From Clostridium sp. (GTDB lineage Bacteria > Bacillota > Clostridia > Clostridiales > Clostridiaceae), in the NCBI RefSeq assembly GCF_022482905.1, contig NZ_JAKVOI010000001.1:2667958-2731957 (forward strand): a stretch of DNA of 64,000 nucleotides, written 5' to 3'. This document shows positions 54,783 to 64,000 of the stretch, piece by piece. The notes beneath the pieces are model-generated. The model did no database searches. It was not told the origin of the DNA and saw nothing but the letters and a program-made list of their open reading frames with translations. A program made the translations under genes and the position numbers. Position 1 is the first letter of the stretch, and each line of letters opens with the position of its first letter.

Positions 54783-56324
54783 ATGAAAAATATTAAACCA
54801 ACCCAGACTGTTGCAGTAATAGATGTAGGTTCCAATTATTTGAGGATGGCAACAGCAGATATAGACAACGCCGGTAATATAAAAATACTGGAAGATGTAA
54901 TCAAGCCTACAAACATAGGAAAAGATACCTTTTCAAATGGGAGAATATCCGTAGAGACCATTCACAAGACGTGTGATGACATAAAAGGGTTTTCTCAAAT
55001 AATGAGAGATTATAAAATAAAACATTACAAAGCTGTTTCCACAAGCGGAATCAGGGAGGCTTCAAACAGACAATACATATTACAGCAGATAAGACTTAGA
55101 ACTGGAATTCAAGTAGAAATCATAAATACTTCACAAGAACGATTTTATATTATGAAGGCTCTTCGATATGAAACCTCAAATACCGATGCACTTGCTGCCA
55201 AAACAACTCTGGTAGTAAATATATCTACAGGCTCTGTAGAGGCATCTATATTCAATGATGGAAATCTGAAATTCACAGAACATGTAAAAATAGGTTCACT
55301 TAGAGTAAAAGAAGCTCTGGATGAACTTGAATATTCCGCCCCGGATTTTACCAAATTAACGGAACAATATATTGAAAGTAAACTATATTGGGCCAAGTCA
55401 AATATAGGAGAATTTAAAATCAAAAATTTCATAGCTCTCGGCGGAGAATTGTCCACTATAATAAAACTCATTAAAAAAGCAGGCAAAACATCAGTTTCAA
55501 CAAACTTTATATCCAAGGACGATTTCGATAGACTATACAAGAAAATCAAAACAATGAGCAATGATCAAATTGTATTTGAATATGGTTTAAGCAAACAGAA
55601 AATAGATCTCTTGATACCAACCATATTGATATTTAATAACTTTTTGAAAATGACAGAATCTCCTAAAATTTATACACCTGATATAACCTTGAGATTGGGT
55701 GTATTATATGATCTATCAGATGAGATATTTAAATTTCCAAGAAAAATTTCTTCTACAAATGATATTTTAAGTTCCATATTTTATATTTGTGATAAATACA
55801 GAATAAACAAGACCCATGCAACTTATGTGGAGAAAATCTCTTTATCCATATTCGACCAGACACTGAAAATTCATAAATTGGGTGAAAGAGAACGTCTGTA
55901 TCTGCAAATATCCAGCAGACTCCATGATGTAGGTGGATTTATAGATATAGCAAATCATGAGAACCAATCCTACAATATAATAATCTGTCAGGATATAATG
56001 GGATTTTCATACAGGGAACTCTCAATAATTGCAAATATAACCAAGTATCATTCTTCCATGGTACCGGATGAAGATGACTACAATTATTTCATATTGAATG
56101 ACAAAGACAAGATGATTGTTTCCATTCTATCGGCCATAATAAAAATGGCAGAAGCTCTGGATACTTCACATCTTCAGAAAATAGAAGAATTGAAGCTCTC
56201 TAAAAGTAACAATACGTTGTACTTCAACGTTGCTTCCAATGATGACTTATCCCTGGAAGAGTGGAATTTCAACAAGAGAGCCAACTTCTTTGAAGAAGTT
56301 CTCGGAGTGAAACCAATTATCTAA
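54783..56324 (+). CDS. Ppx/GppA paralogue with degenerate phosphate-binding loops
   Basis: A 513-residue protein of the same two-domain layout. The phosphatase signatures are eroded: the catalytic Glu segment TGEEEA reads NTSQERF, and DIGGSSTE reads NISTGSVEA; GIGGSFRT reads ALGGELSTI. The first loop VIDVGSNYLRMA and the HD motif SSRLHDVGGFIDIANHEN are kept. Loss of the key Glu and Asp suggests a non-hydrolytic, perhaps regulatory, phosphatase domain, with any activity in the HD part. ATG at 54783 follows AGGTG. ppk1 follows 31 bases downstream. Confidence 0.85.
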   Translation: MKNIKPTQTVAVIDVGSNYLRMATADIDNAGNIKILEDVIKPTNIGKDTFSNGRISVETIHKTCDDIKGFSQIMRDYKIKHYKAVSTSGIREASNRQYILQQIRLRTGIQVEIINTSQERFYIMKALRYETSNTDALAAKTTLVVNISTGSVEASIFNDGNLKFTEHVKIGSLRVKEALDELEYSAPDFTKLTEQYIESKLYWAKSNIGEFKIKNFIALGGELSTIIKLIKKAGKTSVSTNFISKDDFDRLYKKIKTMSNDQIVFEYGLSKQKIDLLIPTILIFNNFLKMTESPKIYTPDITLRLGVLYDLSDEIFKFPRKISSTNDILSSIFYICDKYRINKTHATYVEKISLSIFDQTLKIHKLGERERLYLQISSRLHDVGGFIDIANHENQSYNIIICQDIMGFSYRELSIIANITKYHSSMVPDEDDYNYFILNDKDKMIVSILSAIIKMAEALDTSHLQKIEELKLSKSNNTLYFNVASNDDLSLEEWNFNKRANFFEEVLGVKPII

Positions 56325-56355
56325 AATTCAATATACTGACAGGAGGTATACAAAA

Positions 56356-58479
56356 TTGAATAACTTCAATGATCCAAAAAATTTTATAAATAGAGAATTG
56401 AGCTGGCTTGAATTCAATAAAAGAGTTTTGGAAGAATGCAGGAATACAAAACATCCTCTCTTTGAAAGACTGAGATTTGTTTCAATCACGAGTTCAAATT
56501 TAGATGAATTTTTCATGGTAAGGGTAGGCTCACTTATAGACCAGATAAAGGCAGGTTTTACAAAACCTGATCCATCAGGACTGACTCCAAAGCAGCAATT
56601 AAAGGAAATTTGCAAAAGCACAGCCAAATTGGTCAATAAACAATGCAGCTATTACAATCGGTCTTTAAAGATAGCCCTTGGCAAGGAGAATATAAATTTT
56701 CTGACTATAAATGATTTAAATAAAAAACAACTTGATTATGTTCAGGATTATTATCATAAAAATGTATTTCCTGTAATTACTCCTATTTTAATTGACCAAA
56801 GTACTTCATTTCCTTTAATTTTAAATAAAAGTTTAAATATAGGATTGATTATAGAAGAAAACAAGGAAAAAGTTTTTGCTACAGTTGAAGTACCTTCCGT
56901 ATTGAAAAGGATAATAGAAATACCTTCTGAAACAGGACTTAATGTAATAATGATAGAGGACTTAATCAAAAAAAATCTTTCTTCGCTGTTCGGTACTTCC
57001 AAAATATTGGCCTCGGGGTGTTACAGAGTTACAAGAAATGCAGATTTGACTCTTGATGAAGAAGGAGCTGAAGATCTGCTTGAAGCTATAGAGGAATCAA
57101 TAAAGCAGCGTAAATGGGGAGCTGCCGTGCGCCTTGAAATAGAGCATGGAATAGACAAAGATATAGTTGATATTTTAGAGAGAGAACTTGAAATATCAAA
57201 AATTCAAGAATATGAGATAAATACTCCTCTTGATATGACTTTTTTAAAAGAATTGATAGGTATGAAAGACTACAAATACTTATGCTATGAATCTATAAAG
57301 CCTTATAATCCTCTAAAAAACATGGACAATAATGATATATTCCAAATTATTTCAGACAGGGATATACTGCTTCACCATCCTTATGAATCTTTCGATCCCA
57401 TAGTAAATCTTGTAAGGCAGGCTGCACTTGATCCTTCAGTTCTGGCTATAAAGCAGACTCTCTACAGGGTAAGCGGGGACTCTCCCATTATAAAAGCCTT
57501 GATTTCAGCGGCTGAAAACAAAAAGCAGGTAACTGTTCTTGTAGAATTGAAGGCCAGATTTGATGAAGAAAGCAATATAAATTGGGCAAAACAGCTTGAA
57601 GAATCTGGATGTCATGTCATATATGGACTTGTAGGGCTTAAAACCCACTGCAAATTACTTCTCATAGTCAGGAGAGAAAAAAATGGAATAAAGAGATATG
57701 TACATATGGGAACCGGAAACTATAATGACGTGACGGCAAAATTGTATACGGACATAGGGCTTTTATCTTCAAATCCCTATTATGGTGAAGATGCTTCTAC
57801 AATATTCAACATGTTGAGCGGTCATTCCATTCCGAAGGATTTGAAGAAATTGTGCATTGCTCCACTGAATTTAAGAGAACGATTTTTATATCTCATAGAT
57901 CAGGAAATCCAAAATGCCAAAAGTGGAAAGCCAGCAAAAATAATTGCCAAAATGAATTCACTGGTAGACAAGAATATAATTCAAAACCTGTATAAGGCAT
58001 CTTCTGCCGGGGTAAAAATTCATCTTGTTGTACGTGGAATTTGCTGTCTTCGTCCCAATGTTCCCAACGTAAGTGAGAATATAACCGTAATAAGTATAGT
58101 TGGGAGATTTCTTGAACACAGCAGAATATTCTATTTTTACAATAATGGCGAGGAACTCATATATTTGTCCAGTGCGGATTGGATGACAAGGAATCTTGAC
58201 AGAAGAGTTGAACTTCTATTTCCAATTGAAAATATGGAGATAAAGGAAAACATCAAAAAAATTCTGAGTATATATCTGAAAGACACTATACAGAGTAAAA
58301 AATTAAATACGGACGGTACATACTCAAATATAGATAAGCGCGGGAAACAATTACTGGACAGCCAAAACACCTTTTATCAATATTCTCTGATAAGGAACAA
58401 TGAAAACTCTAAAAAAACAGAGCTTTCAAAATCAAAATGGAGAGAAGAAGGTTTTGAGGTAAAGCAGGCAGATAGCTGA
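56356..58479 (+). CDS. ppk1: Polyphosphate kinase 1
   Basis: A 707-residue enzyme synthesising polyphosphate from ATP. The N-terminal region NRELSWLEFNKRVLEE is diagnostic, and both catalytic histidines are visible: His450 in VHMGTGNYND and His588 in LEHSRIF. Length matches the family. It starts with TTG at 56356 behind AGGAGG. Cotranscribed with the degenerate Ppx paralogue; a divergent intact Ppx lies beyond, making a polyphosphate synthesis/turnover cluster. Confidence 0.96.
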   Translation: MNNFNDPKNFINRELSWLEFNKRVLEECRNTKHPLFERLRFVSITSSNLDEFFMVRVGSLIDQIKAGFTKPDPSGLTPKQQLKEICKSTAKLVNKQCSYYNRSLKIALGKENINFLTINDLNKKQLDYVQDYYHKNVFPVITPILIDQSTSFPLILNKSLNIGLIIEENKEKVFATVEVPSVLKRIIEIPSETGLNVIMIEDLIKKNLSSLFGTSKILASGCYRVTRNADLTLDEEGAEDLLEAIEESIKQRKWGAAVRLEIEHGIDKDIVDILERELEISKIQEYEINTPLDMTFLKELIGMKDYKYLCYESIKPYNPLKNMDNNDIFQIISDRDILLHHPYESFDPIVNLVRQAALDPSVLAIKQTLYRVSGDSPIIKALISAAENKKQVTVLVELKARFDEESNINWAKQLEESGCHVIYGLVGLKTHCKLLLIVRREKNGIKRYVHMGTGNYNDVTAKLYTDIGLLSSNPYYGEDASTIFNMLSGHSIPKDLKKLCIAPLNLRERFLYLIDQEIQNAKSGKPAKIIAKMNSLVDKNIIQNLYKASSAGVKIHLVVRGICCLRPNVPNVSENITVISIVGRFLEHSRIFYFYNNGEELIYLSSADWMTRNLDRRVELLFPIENMEIKENIKKILSIYLKDTIQSKKLNTDGTYSNIDKRGKQLLDSQNTFYQYSLIRNNENSKKTELSKSKWREEGFEVKQADS

Positions 58480-58509
58480 GTTTTATTTCTTCTCAGCTAT
58501 TCTTTTTTT
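58470..58509. terminator. Bidirectional terminator between ppk1 and sdaAA
   Basis: ATAGCTGAG pairs with CTCAGCTAT (58472-58500) followed by a T run on the plus strand; on the other strand A-rich sequence gives AAAATAAAACT. The ppk1 stop codon lies in the stem. Confidence 0.8.
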
Positions 58510-59358
58510 CAATTCCAATCCTGTTTTGGTAACTGCAAGACCACCAAGTGCCGTTTCCCTTAGTTCACAGGGCATGGATTTTCCGACCTCATACATAGCA
58601 GACACTACATCATCAAAAGGTATACGGCTGTGTACGCCTGCCATTACCATATCTGCCGCAGTAACTGCATTCACTGCCCCGGATACATTCCTCTTTGCAC
58701 AAGGTATCTCCACAAGACCTGCTACAGGATCACACACGAGTCCCATTATATTTTTTATAACTATGGCCGCCGCACTAAGGCACATTTCCGGTGTCCCTCC
58801 CATCATTTCCACAACTGCCCCGGCTGCCATTGCAGCTGCCGATCCGCACTCTGCCTGACATCCTCCTTCCGCCCCTGCCAGAGTGGCATTTTTAGCTATT
58901 ATGACACCTATACAACTTGCAGTAAACAGCGCCCTTACCAGCTCATCTTCATTCTTTTCCAGTTTTTCACCGGCAGTTATTATTACCGCCGGCAGAATCC
59001 CACAGGACCCTGCTGTTGGCGCAGCCACTATTTTACCCATGGAAGCATTCACTTCCGAACATGACAATGCCCTGGACATGACTTTTATCATAAAATTCCC
59101 GGTTAGAGAACTTGAATTCTGCAAATATGTATTTAGCCTGCAGGCATCTCCACCTATAAGACCGCTTACTGACTTTATGCTGTGAGTGAGCGCATATTCA
59201 GAAGATTGTTTCATTACATCCAGATTCCTCTTCATCTTCCGTATTATTTCCTGTTCAGAGATACCTGTTGAATTCACTTCATCTTCAATAGCATATTCCC
59301 ATATTTTAATATTTCTCCTTCTACACAGTTCTATAAGTTCCTTTCCGCAATCAACCAT
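58483..59358 (-). CDS. sdaAA: L-serine dehydratase, alpha subunit (4Fe-4S)
   Basis: A 291-residue subunit converting L-serine to pyruvate and ammonia together with the beta subunit. Diagnostic: AAPTAGSCGILPAVIITAG, GGCQAECGSAAAMAAGAV and LVCDPVAGLVEIPCAKRN, with the cysteines that hold the oxygen-sensitive 4Fe-4S cluster. ATG at 59358 starts 2 bases beyond the beta-subunit stop with a GGGGG site. Links serine breakdown with the O-acetylserine pathway genes elsewhere in the window. Confidence 0.95.
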   Translation of the reverse strand: MVDCGKELIELCRRRNIKIWEYAIEDEVNSTGISEQEIIRKMKRNLDVMKQSSEYALTHSIKSVSGLIGGDACRLNTYLQNSSSLTGNFMIKVMSRALSCSEVNASMGKIVAAPTAGSCGILPAVIITAGEKLEKNEDELVRALFTASCIGVIIAKNATLAGAEGGCQAECGSAAAMAAGAVVEMMGGTPEMCLSAAAIVIKNIMGLVCDPVAGLVEIPCAKRNVSGAVNAVTAADMVMAGVHSRIPFDDVVSAMYEVGKSMPCELRETALGGLAVTKTGLELKKRIAEKK

Positions 59359-59359
59359 A

Positions 59360-60043
59360 TCACGATTCCCCCTGTACAGGATTTATAGCTACAGCTTCCC
59401 TTATTCTGGAAATGCCTCTTATTTCGTCTATAAGTTCTGTTTGTATTATATTATCAAGCTCAAGAACCATAAAAGCTGTGGAGCCTTTCCCCCTGGTTCT
59501 GTAAACCCTCATAAATGCTATATTTATATCATACTTATACAGCACTTCACACACATTCTTAATCATTCCCGGAATATCATAATGACTTATTATAAGCGTG
59601 GGATAATTCCCGGTGAACTCCACCTTGGTCCCATTTATTTCACTTACCAATATGTTTCCGCCGCCTATGGAGGATCCTACCATTTCAGTTTTGCTGCCAT
59701 TTGTACTGCTGATTATGAACTTCACAGTATTGGGATGGACATCTCCCAGATCAGTCTCTAGAAACTCAATTTTAATATTCTGTTTTCTTGCAATCTCCAT
59801 GGAATTTCTCAAGTTGTCATCCCATGGATTCATTCCAATCAGGCCTGCAGTCAATGCCTTGTCAGTACCATGTCCCCTATAGGTCCTGGCAAAAGATCCG
59901 TGAAGATAGCATTTTACACTTGATATATCTCCAGCTGCTACAATTCTTGCAATTTTACCCAATCTTGCGGCTCCTGCCGTATGGGAACTTGAAGGTCCTA
60001 TCATGATCGGGCCCAAAATATCAAAGACTCCATATTGTCTCAT
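59360..60043 (-). CDS. sdaAB: L-serine dehydratase, beta subunit
   Basis: A 227-residue subunit: SSSHTAGAARLGKIARIV is the conserved start of the fold, GHGTDKALTAGLIGM follows, and the C-terminal part is an ACT domain (FTGNYPTLIISHYDIPGMIK, about 145-220) for allosteric control. ATG at 60043; AGGAGG-like AGGAAGC upstream. Cotranscribed with sdaAA. Confidence 0.95.
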   Translation of the reverse strand: MRQYGVFDILGPIMIGPSSSHTAGAARLGKIARIVAAGDISSVKCYLHGSFARTYRGHGTDKALTAGLIGMNPWDDNLRNSMEIARKQNIKIEFLETDLGDVHPNTVKFIISSTNGSKTEMVGSSIGGGNILVSEINGTKVEFTGNYPTLIISHYDIPGMIKNVCEVLYKYDINIAFMRVYRTRGKGSTAFMVLELDNIIQTELIDEIRGISRIREAVAINPVQGES

Positions 60044-60063
60044 ATAAAGCTTCCTCCTAATCC

Positions 60064-61758
60064 TTAGTATTTATAAAAACAACTTCCGCCTATAAATTCT
60101 CTCAATATTGAATTATCAGGCACGAGATCCTCATCCACACTTTTGAAAAAGCTCAGGAAGCTTCTCAATCTAAGTGCTTCACAATATACCGGGCTGCTTT
60201 TTCTGATCTTTCTAAGTTCCTGCAGTGCATACTTCTTGAGCACACATAATTCGTATACCAGCGTAGAATTAAACATTACATCCGCATTTTCCTGAAATAC
60301 GAATATATTTTTTTCCTCGCCTCTTTTTATTGACGGCCGCATCTTAAGTGTATCCTCTCCTTTATACCCTCTTGATATATAGTCTCTCACTATTCTTCTT
60401 ATTATTCTTACATCCGTAGTTGCTATTCTATTATGGTTATCAAGATTTAACTGGGTAAGAGCACTTATATATATTTTGAATTTGTTTTCTGCAGGTATTG
60501 AGGATGTAAGAATTTCATTCAATCCATGAATTCCTTCTATGAGTATTATGCCATTTTGAGGCAGCTTAACTTTCTGTCCCGACCATTCCCTATGTCCACT
60601 TTTAAAATTAAATTCCGGGAGTTGTACTTCTCTTCCATCCATCAGCATTTGAAGATTTTTATTGAACAAATCTAAATCCAAGGCATATATGGATTCAAAA
60701 TCATAATTGCCATTTTCATCTAAAGGAGTATATTTTCTTTCCACAAAATAATTATCAAGAGAAATCGGCAGTGGTTTATATCCATTGACTCCCATCTGTA
60801 TTGCAAGCCTTCTTGAAAATGTGGTTTTCCCCGAAGAACTTGGACCGGCAATCAATACTGCCTTGACAGATTTCCTTTCACTTATCATATCTGCAATATA
60901 TGCAATTTTTTTCTCATGGAGTGCTTCTGCAACTCTTATCATATATGATATATCATTATTTCTAACCTTGTCATTTAAAGAAGCCACATCGGATACTTCC
61001 AATATATTGTGCCATTTCTTGGTTTCAATAAATATCCTGTTTAACTTTCTGTATTCTACAAATTCAGGCAGAACTTCAGGATTATCCTTATCCGGGTATA
61101 TCAATATAAAACCGGAATCATAGTATATCAAATCAAACAGTTTCAAAACTCCTGTTGAATATGCCATGCTGCTGTAAAAATAATCATATATTCCATCCAT
61201 CTCATACAAATCCACGTAATCTGTATTTATATGTTCAAGTAGTTTTACCTTGTCTGCCATATTGTATTTTCTAAAAATACAAAGTGCCCTTTTTTTTGGA
61301 ACCCTTACTTTATTTATAGGCATATCCCTGTCTATTATTTCCTGCATTCTATTTTTTATTTTTATTATGTCCTTTTCATTTAGAGGACTTGTTTTATTTA
61401 TCTCGCCATATATTCCTTTTCCGAGAGAATGTTCTATAATAATCTCACAATCCTCGAATACATCATATACAGCTTTTATAAGTACAAATTGAAGGGTTCT
61501 CTCATAGGTCCTGTTTCCAATAATATCTGATAAATAAACAGGTTCAAAAACTCCACCTTCATTCAATGAATCTGTAAACTCGAAATATTTGCCATTTATC
61601 TTTGCAAGTAATGCAGGTTTATTATCATCATAATTTCCCCTGAATATTTTATACAAATTTGTACCCTTTTTCAAATTCAGTATCCTATCTTTTATTTTTA
61701 CTTTTACATATAAATCATTGCAGATTGTATTATGCTCCCGATATTCCAGTTCACTCAT
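60064..61758 (-). CDS. Uridine-kinase/phosphoribulokinase-family protein with TGS-like N-terminus
   Basis: A 564-residue cytosolic protein. The N-terminal ~60 residues are a TGS-like module (VKIKDRILNLKKGTNLYKI); the middle resembles the threonyl-tRNA synthetase additional domain region; the C-terminal kinase domain begins at Walker A AVLIAGPSSSGKTTFSRR (near residue 305) with LEGIHG-type ILIEGIHGLNE. Such 'nucleoside kinase' proteins are widespread in clostridia; the real phosphate acceptor is uncertain. ATG at 61758 is divergent to the YetF-like gene. About 20 bases separate it from sdaAB. Confidence 0.87.
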   Translation of the reverse strand: MSELEYREHNTICNDLYVKVKIKDRILNLKKGTNLYKIFRGNYDDNKPALLAKINGKYFEFTDSLNEGGVFEPVYLSDIIGNRTYERTLQFVLIKAVYDVFEDCEIIIEHSLGKGIYGEINKTSPLNEKDIIKIKNRMQEIIDRDMPINKVRVPKKRALCIFRKYNMADKVKLLEHINTDYVDLYEMDGIYDYFYSSMAYSTGVLKLFDLIYYDSGFILIYPDKDNPEVLPEFVEYRKLNRIFIETKKWHNILEVSDVASLNDKVRNNDISYMIRVAEALHEKKIAYIADMISERKSVKAVLIAGPSSSGKTTFSRRLAIQMGVNGYKPLPISLDNYFVERKYTPLDENGNYDFESIYALDLDLFNKNLQMLMDGREVQLPEFNFKSGHREWSGQKVKLPQNGIILIEGIHGLNEILTSSIPAENKFKIYISALTQLNLDNHNRIATTDVRIIRRIVRDYISRGYKGEDTLKMRPSIKRGEEKNIFVFQENADVMFNSTLVYELCVLKKYALQELRKIRKSSPVYCEALRLRSFLSFFKSVDEDLVPDNSILREFIGGSCFYKY

Positions 61759-61876
61759 CGTCTCATCTCCTTGGATTTATACTACTTCTATATTATACTT
61801 CATATTAATCTACAAATGTTCTTGTTTTGCTTATATTTTTACTATTAATGCAAAATATAAGCATGAGGTGATTTTT

Positions 61877-62545
61877 GTGTTTATTGTACTTTTTAGAACA
61901 ATTATACTCTATATAGTAGTAGTAATTTCAATGAGACTTATGGGGAAAAAACAGATAGGTGAAATGGAACCTTTTGAACTCGTAATAGCCATAATGATAT
62001 CCGAACTTGCATCTCTTCCAATGCAGGATACCAGAATATCAATATTAAGAGGTATAATACCTATAATTACTCTTTTATTTCTTCAAACCTGTTTTGCACT
62101 CATACAGCTTAAGAGTGAGAAAATGAGACTTATTCTAAGCGGCAAACCGAGCATACTTATAAGCAACGGCAAATTAGACTTTAAAGAACTGAAAAAGGAG
62201 AAATTCAATTTAAATGATCTTCTGGAGGAATTAAGGCTTCAAGGTTATTACAATGTATCCGATGTGGAATATGCTATTCTTGAGACAAGTGGAAAAATCT
62301 CTGTAATACCAAAAACAAATCTTTCACCCACAACCAAGGAAGACATGAAAATTCCATCTACACAGGATACACTTCCTCTAACTTTGATATTGGACGGAAA
62401 GATAAATTTGAAAAATTTGAACACGCTGAATAAAAACAGAAGCTGGCTAAAAAACATGCTAAAGAAGAACAACGTACATTCTATAGAGGAAGTACTGATA
62501 GCCATGGTAGATTCAAAAGGGAAATTTTTTTATCAGTGTAAATAA
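61877..62545 (+). CDS. YetF/DUF421-family membrane protein
   Basis: A 222-residue protein. Two to three N-terminal helices (RTIILYIVVVISMRLMGKKQ and SILRGIIPIITLLFLQTCFA), then a cytosolic DUF421 domain with FNLNDLLEELRLQGYYNVSDV. In Bacillus such proteins affect spore or envelope properties. The start is GTG 61877 behind GAGGTG; the open frame upstream overlaps the divergent kinase gene. DUF4363 follows 36 bases downstream. Confidence 0.88.
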   Translation: MFIVLFRTIILYIVVVISMRLMGKKQIGEMEPFELVIAIMISELASLPMQDTRISILRGIIPIITLLFLQTCFALIQLKSEKMRLILSGKPSILISNGKLDFKELKKEKFNLNDLLEELRLQGYYNVSDVEYAILETSGKISVIPKTNLSPTTKEDMKIPSTQDTLPLTLILDGKINLKNLNTLNKNRSWLKNMLKKNNVHSIEEVLIAMVDSKGKFFYQCK

Positions 62546-62581
62546 TTCAATAAAACAATCTAGTGAAATGGATGTGATAAA

Positions 62582-62962
62582 ATGAGGAGTTCCATAGCTT
62601 CCATAATTATGTTTGTAGTTATGGTAATATGTATAACATTTTCTATAAATTATCTAAAAAACAAAACACATATGCTGGAGTACTCGAATAATAAAATTGA
62701 AACAGCTATAAAATCCAATTCCTTTGAAAATGCTTCAAGATCCTTGAATGAATTTAAAACAATCTGGGATAATTACTCGCGAAACATATCAATATTTACA
62801 AATCACAATGAATTGGATGATATAGATGAACAAATTGAAAAACTAACCCAGTATATAAAATATGAAAATAAAGAAGAGTCTTTAATATCTACAAATATAA
62901 TAAGAAGTATATTAAACCGCATACCTGAAATGGAAAAAGTGGATGTACAAAATTTGTTTTAG
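62582..62962 (+). CDS. DUF4363-family protein
   Basis: A 126-residue protein with one N-terminal helix (about residues 5-20) and an extracytoplasmic helical domain (IETAIKSNSFENASRSL, DIDEQIEKLTQYIKYENKEE) as in DUF4363 proteins. It follows the YetF-like gene as in other clostridia, so the two form a unit. Function unknown. Confidence 0.85.
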   Translation: MRSSIASIIMFVVMVICITFSINYLKNKTHMLEYSNNKIETAIKSNSFENASRSLNEFKTIWDNYSRNISIFTNHNELDDIDEQIEKLTQYIKYENKEESLISTNIIRSILNRIPEMEKVDVQNLF

Positions 62963-63167
62963 TTTATCTGAAACTCAGGTTCACAAAGTTTACAAAATAA
63001 TTTATAATTAAGTTATGGAAAATATCATACTTATAGACTATAATAGATTATAGGAATTAACATCAAAGTCCCAGCGGGACTTGTACAGTCCCTTTCTGTG
63101 ACTTATATACAGTTTAATTGATAAAATCAATTCACAAGTCAAATAAATTTTGAAAGGTGGAATAGAA

Positions 63168-64000
63168 ATGGCGTTAGTTACTACAAAGGAGATGTTCAAG
63201 AAAGCATATGCTGGGAAATACTCAATAGGTGCTTTCAATATCAACAATCTCGAAATACTTCAAGGGGTTGTTAGAGGAGCAAAGGCCAGAAACTCTGCTG
63301 TTATTATTCAGTGTTCATCAGGAGCAATAAAATATGCTGGTTCAACATATATAGAGGCAATGGTCAGGGCTGCTATAGATGAAACCGGTATTGATGCAGC
63401 TCTTCATCTGGATCATGGTCCTGATCTGGAAACCGTAAAATTATGCGTAAAAAGTGGATTTACATCTGTTATGTTTGATGGTTCCCATTTTGACTATGAT
63501 GAAAACGTAAAAAAGACAAAAGAGGTAGTTGAATATGCTCATGCCAATGGAGTAGTAGTTGAAGCAGAACTTGGAGTTTTGGCCGGAGTAGAAGACGATG
63601 TATCTGCAGACAAGCATATATATACTGATCCTGATCAAGCTGTAGATTTTGTAGACAGGACCGGCATTGATTCTCTGGCAATAGCTATAGGAACATCTCA
63701 TGGAGCATTTAAATTCCCGCCGAACTTTAAACCAGCTTTAAGATTTGATATACTGGAACAGGTACAGGAAAAATTGCCTGGTTTTCCTATAGTACTTCAC
63801 GGTGCCTCGGCTGTAGACCCGGAAGCAGTCAACACCTGTAATAAATACGGTGGAAACATAGCCAATGCAAAGGGAATACCTGTAGATATGCTTAGAAAGG
63901 CTTCCTCCATGGCTGTATGTAAAATAAACATGGATACCGATCTTAGATTGGCTATGACTGCTGCAGTAAGGAAAACATTCGCAGAACATCCGGAAGTATT
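63168..64000 (+). CDS. fba: Class II fructose-1,6-bisphosphate aldolase, 3' end outside window
   Basis: The first ~277 residues of a glycolytic aldolase splitting fructose-1,6-bisphosphate. It starts ALVTTKEMFKKAYAGKYSIG; AALHLDHGPD carries a zinc-ligand His and the catalytic Asp; EAELGVLAGVEDDV holds another ligand, and SLAIAIGTSHGAF and IVLHGASAV the remaining zinc/phosphate residues. ATG at 63168 has AAAGGTGG 8 bases upstream. About 200 bases between it and the previous gene hold a small hairpin (AAGTCCC/GGGACTT, 63065-63082) but no other gene. Confidence 0.95.
   Translation, partial: MALVTTKEMFKKAYAGKYSIGAFNINNLEILQGVVRGAKARNSAVIIQCSSGAIKYAGSTYIEAMVRAAIDETGIDAALHLDHGPDLETVKLCVKSGFTSVMFDGSHFDYDENVKKTKEVVEYAHANGVVVEAELGVLAGVEDDVSADKHIYTDPDQAVDFVDRTGIDSLAIAIGTSHGAFKFPPNFKPALRFDILEQVQEKLPGFPIVLHGASAVDPEAVNTCNKYGGNIANAKGIPVDMLRKASSMAVCKINMDTDLRLAMTAAVRKTFAEHPEV

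Noticed and set aside
58630-59185. Plus-strand ORFs opposite sdaAA
   Set aside because: Shadow frames of a highly conserved minus-strand gene, with Cys/His-rich nonsense composition and no ribosome sites.

Overview
The window is AT-rich, low-GC Firmicute DNA, most likely from a Clostridium (possibly an acetogenic or amino-acid-using species). Supporting signs are a SleB-type spore cortex hydrolase, strong GGAGG ribosome sites with frequent TTG/GTG starts, a T-box, c-di-AMP and manganese riboswitches, lysine 2,3-aminomutase, an iron-sulfur type serine dehydratase and a RACo-like corrinoid activator. The species cannot be fixed from sequence alone.

Layout. Bases 1-30,800 are accessory and decayed. 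1-3,805 holds a LytTR regulator, a broken histidine kinase, an ABC ATPase and a broken permease. 3,870-6,671 has a TetR-membrane protein-flavodoxin remnant operon, an isochorismatase-like hydrolase and a WYL regulator. 6,820-7,965 is the remnant of a large secreted protein. 8,055-10,455 is kamA-ablB, making the osmolyte N-epsilon-acetyl-beta-lysine behind a c-di-AMP riboswitch. 10,547-12,029 is a dead ISAs1-family element with 17-bp inverted repeats. 12,237-18,898 has two lipoproteins, an XRE regulator, BlaR1-BlaI, and a divergent bacteriocin-type ABC exporter behind three palindromes. 19,160-26,725 is a graveyard (IS256 fragment, CPBP protease genes and remnants, broken rarD, truncated BAAT hydrolase) around a few intact genes; its 21.7-24.4 kb part looks richer in GC than the surroundings. 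26,787-30,819 is a run of small regulator/partner pairs (WYL with a zinc-ribbon and an effector-binding protein, PadR with DUF2812, VOC, SDR).

From about 30,900 to the end the DNA looks like conserved chromosome: pirin, MerR regulator, tRNA-Leu(CAG), Mn-riboswitch-controlled Mn exporter, VanW protein, cinA/nth, plsC, queG-like, cysE and cysK with a T-box, sleB, an NRAMP-like transporter with an MgtE-sensor-like protein and a candidate 35-aa leader protein, RACo-like protein, YgiQ, lipid kinase, CBS protein, VTT membrane protein, pssA, a polyphosphate cluster (HD protein, two Ppx/GppA paralogues, ppk1), sdaAA/sdaAB, an atypical uridine-kinase-family protein, YetF-like and DUF4363 proteins, and the start of class II fructose-bisphosphate aldolase.

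Working together: kamA-ablB probably respond to osmotic state through c-di-AMP. The MgtE-like/NRAMP pair plus small ORF looks like a magnesium unit. Ppk1 is flanked by an intact-looking Ppx and a degenerate Ppx paralogue. The BlaR1 protein has no penicillin-binding domain, so the BlaRI-ABC unit probably senses something other than a beta-lactam or uses an unknown signal.
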